A DNA stretch of 64,000 nt from Gilvimarinus algae (lineage in GTDB: Bacteria; Pseudomonadota; Gammaproteobacteria; Pseudomonadales; Cellvibrionaceae), in NCBI RefSeq assembly GCF_030518215.1, contig NZ_JAULRT010000060.1:62001-126000 (forward strand). Direction: 5' to 3'. Under the pieces are notes generated by a model that was given only the letters and a program-made list of their open reading frames with translations, searched no databases and had not been told where the DNA came from. Made by a program: the position numbers and the translations under genes. This document shows, one piece after another, positions 63,323 through 64,000 of this stretch. How positions within the stretch are numbered: the stretch's first letter is position 1; the number at the start of each line of letters is the position of its first letter.

Positions 63323-64000
63323 ATGCGCGTATTCATGCTGGTGGGAATTCTGGCTCTGCTGACCGCTTGCGGTGGTTCGGGGGGTGGCTCGGGCAATGAT
63401 GCCTCGTCTTCAAGCGCCGCTGACAGCTCCGGCAATCAGGCGTCCACCTCTTCATCCAGTGTATCCAGCCAGAGCAGTTCATCGTCTTCGAGCCTGTCCA
63501 GCCAGTCGTCTGTGTCTAGCAGTGTATCGTCCAGCGCGTCCTCATCCAGTGTGTCGTCGAGTGTCTCAAGTTCATCGAGTGTGGTATCGAGTGCGTCGTC
63601 GAGTGTTTCGTCCACATCTTCAAGTAGTGTCTCCAGTGTGTCGTCTTCAAGCAGCGAGAGCAGTAGCTCCAGCAGCTCCCAGAGCAGTTCGAGCAGTCAA
63701 TCCAGTGAGCCCCCGCAAGCGGGTCTGGATGTCCGGCCCAGCAACAGCAGCTGCCTGGCTGGTGAGTCGCCCCAGCCGGTCACCGGGGTGGCGCTTGAGC
63801 GTGCCTACCCGAATCTGAGTTTCAGTGAGCCGGTGGCGATGGAGTACCCGCCCGGCGACAACAGTGTCTGGTATCTGGCCGAGCAGAGTGGGCGCATTTA
63901 CCGGTTTGCCAACAATGAATCGGTCACTAGCCGTGAGCTGTTTGCCGATTTGCGCGGGCGCGTGAATGACAGTGCCAACGAGGCGGGTTTTTTGAGTTTT
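63323..64000 (+). CDS. Lipoprotein with polyserine linker and PQQ-type sugar dehydrogenase-like domain (cut by window edge)
   Basis: Open from ATG 63323 to the window end, 226 codons shown. Lipobox LTAC (Cys16), Gly/Ser stretch, then about 100 residues consisting almost only of Ser with Val, Gln and Thr (about 30-130), a linker type hallmark of Cellvibrio-group secreted proteins. The following domain begins with CLAGESPQPVTGVALERAYPNLSFSEPVAMEYPPGDNS and WYLAEQSGRIYRFANNE, the opening blade of the glucose/sorbosone dehydrogenase (GSDH) propeller. A surface sugar oxidase or glycan-binding propeller is likely; catalytic residues lie outside the window. Confidence 0.75.
   Translation, partial: MRVFMLVGILALLTACGGSGGGSGNDASSSSAADSSGNQASTSSSSVSSQSSSSSSSLSSQSSVSSSVSSSASSSSVSSSVSSSSSVVSSASSSVSSTSSSSVSSVSSSSSESSSSSSSQSSSSSQSSEPPQAGLDVRPSNSSCLAGESPQPVTGVALERAYPNLSFSEPVAMEYPPGDNSVWYLAEQSGRIYRFANNESVTSRELFADLRGRVNDSANEAGFLSF

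Noticed and set aside
63400-63715. Short repeated TCGTCGAGTGT-like units considered as a CRISPR or tandem repeat array
   Set aside because: The repeats are in frame, irregular and encode the serine linker; there are no spacers.

Overview
The window reads as chromosome of a polysaccharide-degrading gammaproteobacterium, most likely of the Cellvibrio/Saccharophagus/Marinimicrobium group. Grounds: the argH-algZ-algR-hemC-hemD-hemX-hemY block beside a class I adenylate cyclase is shared with pseudomonads and cellvibrios; several secreted proteins are lipoproteins with glycine- or serine-rich linkers (the long polyserine linker at the right edge is a Cellvibrio hallmark); and there is a xylan/glucuronoxylan set (GH43, GH115, mannonate dehydratase, xylA, xylB, mutarotase, TonB receptor). 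No rRNA, tRNA, complete insertion sequence, phage or CRISPR array was seen.

Layout. 1-3989: end of an export operon with three consecutive membrane-fusion adaptors and a MacB-like permease. 4199-6265: PAP2 lipid phosphatase, lipid kinase and a small helical protein, with overlapping genes. 6335-11062 (minus): a five-gene redox operon, dsbD, TlpA-like thioredoxin, DUF4266 lipoprotein, DUF3570 outer-membrane barrel, apbE. 11473-13720 (minus): GH43 enzyme and mannonate dehydratase behind a long inverted-repeat operator. 13838-19294 (minus): diguanylate cyclase, an unassigned DRE-TIM metallolyase, an ECF41-type sigma factor with its AhpD-like partner, and a TolB-like propeller protein. 19491-26575: a REC-PAS-GGDEF-EAL protein, an AfsA-like/HAD phosphatase pair (minus), a solute-binding protein/kinase/response-regulator trio, and a DUF6491 lipoprotein. 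26886-35090: GH115 alpha-glucuronidase, a NUDIX-type regulator, and xylB-mutarotase-xylA. 35091-46957: a large regulatory region, a surface lipoprotein, a TonB receptor, three flavin-dependent halogenase paralogues and a GH16-like enzyme. 47219-60638: cyaA, hybrid kinase, argH, algZR, hemCDXY, cupin. 60666-64000: di-heme peroxidase, DUF5062, CPBP protease and the start of a polyserine-linked sugar dehydrogenase.

How it fits together. GH43 and GH115 release pentoses and (methyl)glucuronate from xylan; XylA, XylB and the mutarotase take xylose to xylulose 5-phosphate; ManD serves the glucuronate branch. A 21-bp motif (TTATAGTCA, 5-bp spacer, ACCATAA) recurs upstream of ManD, between the NUDIX regulator and GH115, and between the NUDIX regulator and xylB, tying these genes into one candidate regulon. 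A second, LacI-type motif (TGTTAGCGCTAACA) recurs upstream of the lipoprotein/TonB-receptor/halogenase locus. The observations most worth following are the redox cassette with its unusual CGC-ended lipoprotein and apparently unexported ApbE, the AfsA/HAD pair, and the halogenase triad whose middle member has lost catalytic motifs.
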